From: Elusimicrobia bacterium RIFOXYB2_FULL_49_7
GTDB lineage: Bacteria > Fibrobacterota > OXYB2-FULL-49-7
Length of the DNA: 7,178 bases
NCBI GenBank assembly: GCA_001800515.1
Contig: MGVN01000096.1
Coordinates: forward strand, 1 to 7,178
Direction: 5' to 3'
Below, one piece after another: positions 6,182 through 7,178 of the stretch (positions are counted from its first letter, which is position 1; every line of letters starts with the position of its first letter). The position numbers and the translations under genes are program-made. The notes below the pieces were generated by a model that made no database searches, was not told the origin of the DNA, and saw nothing but the letters and a program-made list of their open reading frames with translations.

Positions 6182-7178
6182 ATGAACTCACTTGAAAAAG
6201 AGATGATGAACCTGTCGATTCGGGCCAAAAAAGCGTCGCGTGTCATTTATTCCTCGTCCGGCAAAACACGAAACCGGGCGCTGACGCTTGCTGCCGCTCT
6301 TCTGGAAAAGAAGAAAGGGATGGTTCTCTCGGCTAACGAAAAGGACTTAGCCGCTGCACGCCGGGCCGGTCTTTCTTCAGCCATAATCGACAGATTGACA
6401 TTAGACGAAGTTAGAATCGCCAAAATGAAGAAGGCTCTTTTGGAAATCAGCCGACAATCCGACCCGATTGGCGCCAAGTATGAAGGTCGCATCCGGCCCA
6501 ATGGACTTCGCATTGAGAAGGTTCGCGTCCCCATTGGTGTTATTCTCATTATCTACGAATCCCGACCTAATGTGACTCTGGATTCCGCAGCGCTTTGTAT
6601 TAAAGCAGGCAATGCGGTTATTCTGCGCGGTGGAAAAGAGGCCGTGCATTCCAACCGGGCACTGGCCGCCCTATTCCGCACGGCCTTGACCGGGGCCGGA
6701 TTGCCGGCAGATGGCGTCCAGATGGTCGGAACCACGGATCGAACCGCCCTGCCCATTCTTCTGCATCAGTCGGAAAGCATTGATTTAGCCATTCCGCGCG
6801 GCGGCGAGGCATTGATACGGGCGGTTACGGAAAATACCTGGATTCCGGTACTCAAGCATTATAAAGGCGTGTGCCATGTTTACATCGACCGGTTTGCAGA
6901 CCCGGGCATGGCGGAAAAGATTGCGGTGAATGCCAAGGTCCAACGGCCCGGTGTTTGCAATGCCGCTGAAACCCTTTTATTGGACAAAGGGCTTTCAAAA
7001 AAAACGGCCGGCGCCATCTTGTCTGCACTATGGAAACAGGGTGTGAAGTTGAAGGGGTGTTCCAAGAGTCGCTTTCTGTTTACCAAGATGGACAGGATTT
7101 CCGATTCGGATTATCATACCGAATATCTTGATCTCATCATGAATGTCAAAGTGGTGGATGGGGTGGAAGGGGCCGCTG
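6182..7178 (+). CDS. proA: Gamma-glutamyl phosphate reductase (3' partial)
   Basis: ProA reduces gamma-glutamyl phosphate with NADPH to glutamate-5-semialdehyde, the second step of proline synthesis. The frame is open from ATG 6182 to the right edge: 332 full codons, so about 85 of the usual 415-420 residues are missing. It belongs to the aldehyde dehydrogenase superfamily. The catalytic Cys259 lies in Q-R-P-G-V-C-N-A-A-E-T-L (codon 6956-6958), close to Cys255 of E. coli ProA. Other signatures are P-I-G-V-I-L-I-I-Y-E-S-R-P-N-V (117-131), the cofactor-side segment K-A-G-N-A-V-I-L-R-G-G-K-E (141-153), I-P-R-G-G-E-A-L-I (204-212) and P-V-L-K-H-Y-K-G-V-C-H-V-Y, just before the catalytic region. 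No frameshift or premature stop is seen. It starts 10 bp after proB with a plausible ribosome site, so the pair is co-transcribed and probably forms the usual ProB-ProA channelling unit. Confidence 0.97.
   Translation, partial: MNSLEKEMMNLSIRAKKASRVIYSSSGKTRNRALTLAAALLEKKKGMVLSANEKDLAAARRAGLSSAIIDRLTLDEVRIAKMKKALLEISRQSDPIGAKYEGRIRPNGLRIEKVRVPIGVILIIYESRPNVTLDSAALCIKAGNAVILRGGKEAVHSNRALAALFRTALTGAGLPADGVQMVGTTDRTALPILLHQSESIDLAIPRGGEALIRAVTENTWIPVLKHYKGVCHVYIDRFADPGMAEKIAVNAKVQRPGVCNAAETLLLDKGLSKKTAGAILSALWKQGVKLKGCSKSRFLFTKMDRISDSDYHTEYLDLIMNVKVVDGVEGAA

Larger units (their letters stand above)
1..7178 (+). other. Probable single operon: patatin/Omp85 - HAMP/HisKA - hisA - hisF - proB - proA
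   Basis: All six genes run the same way. The junctions are an 18-bp gap, a 4-bp overlap (ATGA), a 7-bp overlap, a 4-bp overlap (GTGA) and a 10-bp gap. None contains a hairpin plus T-run terminator or room for a full promoter. Co-transcription is inferred from this spacing. Promoters inside coding sequence, for example before hisA, cannot be excluded. The operon's own promoter and its end lie outside the window. Confidence 0.7.

Noticed and set aside
6395..6417. TTGACA followed by TAGAAT, resembling a sigma-70 promoter
   Set aside because: The spacing is only 11 bp instead of about 17, and it lies inside conserved proA coding sequence.

Overview
The window holds six protein genes, all on the + strand and so tightly packed that they read as one transcription unit. 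Gaps are 10-18 bp or absent, and three junctions overlap. The first and last genes are cut by the window edges. No RNA gene, mobile element, CRISPR array, terminator or gene-free stretch longer than 18 bp was seen. Base composition looks moderate (about 50-55% GC by eye) and even across the window, with no visible sign of recent transfer. The outer-membrane protein at the left end shows a Gram-negative (diderm) bacterium. The gene mix, and a HAMP/HisKA protein without an ATPase domain, remind me of Desulfobacterota (the former Deltaproteobacteria), but that assignment is an inference and no species can be named.

Layout: (1) 1-2487 is the 3' part of a gene for a patatin-like phospholipase fused to three POTRA domains and an Omp85-type beta-barrel, resembling type Vd autotransporters. 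(2) 2506-3585 encodes a membrane protein with two transmembrane segments, a HAMP domain and a histidine phospho-acceptor (HisKA) domain, but no ATP-binding kinase domain. (3) 3582-4319 is hisA and (4) 4313-5083 is hisF, two consecutive (beta/alpha)8-barrel enzymes of histidine biosynthesis. (5) 5080-6171 is proB, which starts with GTG, and (6) 6182-7178 is the 5' part of proA. ProB and ProA carry out the first two steps of proline synthesis from glutamate.

How they work together: HisA isomerises ProFAR to PRFAR. HisF, with the HisH glutaminase (not in the window), turns PRFAR into imidazole glycerol phosphate and AICAR. ProB phosphorylates glutamate and hands the labile gamma-glutamyl phosphate to ProA. 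The two biosynthetic pairs share one message with an envelope-associated lipase/transporter and a signalling protein. No functional link between the halves is visible.

The metabolic half is ordinary. The points that most deserve a second look are the histidine-kinase-like protein that ends after its phospho-acceptor domain, the three-POTRA patatin/barrel fusion with a changed barrel motif, and the mixed his-pro operon. I found no strong evidence for a wholly new system.
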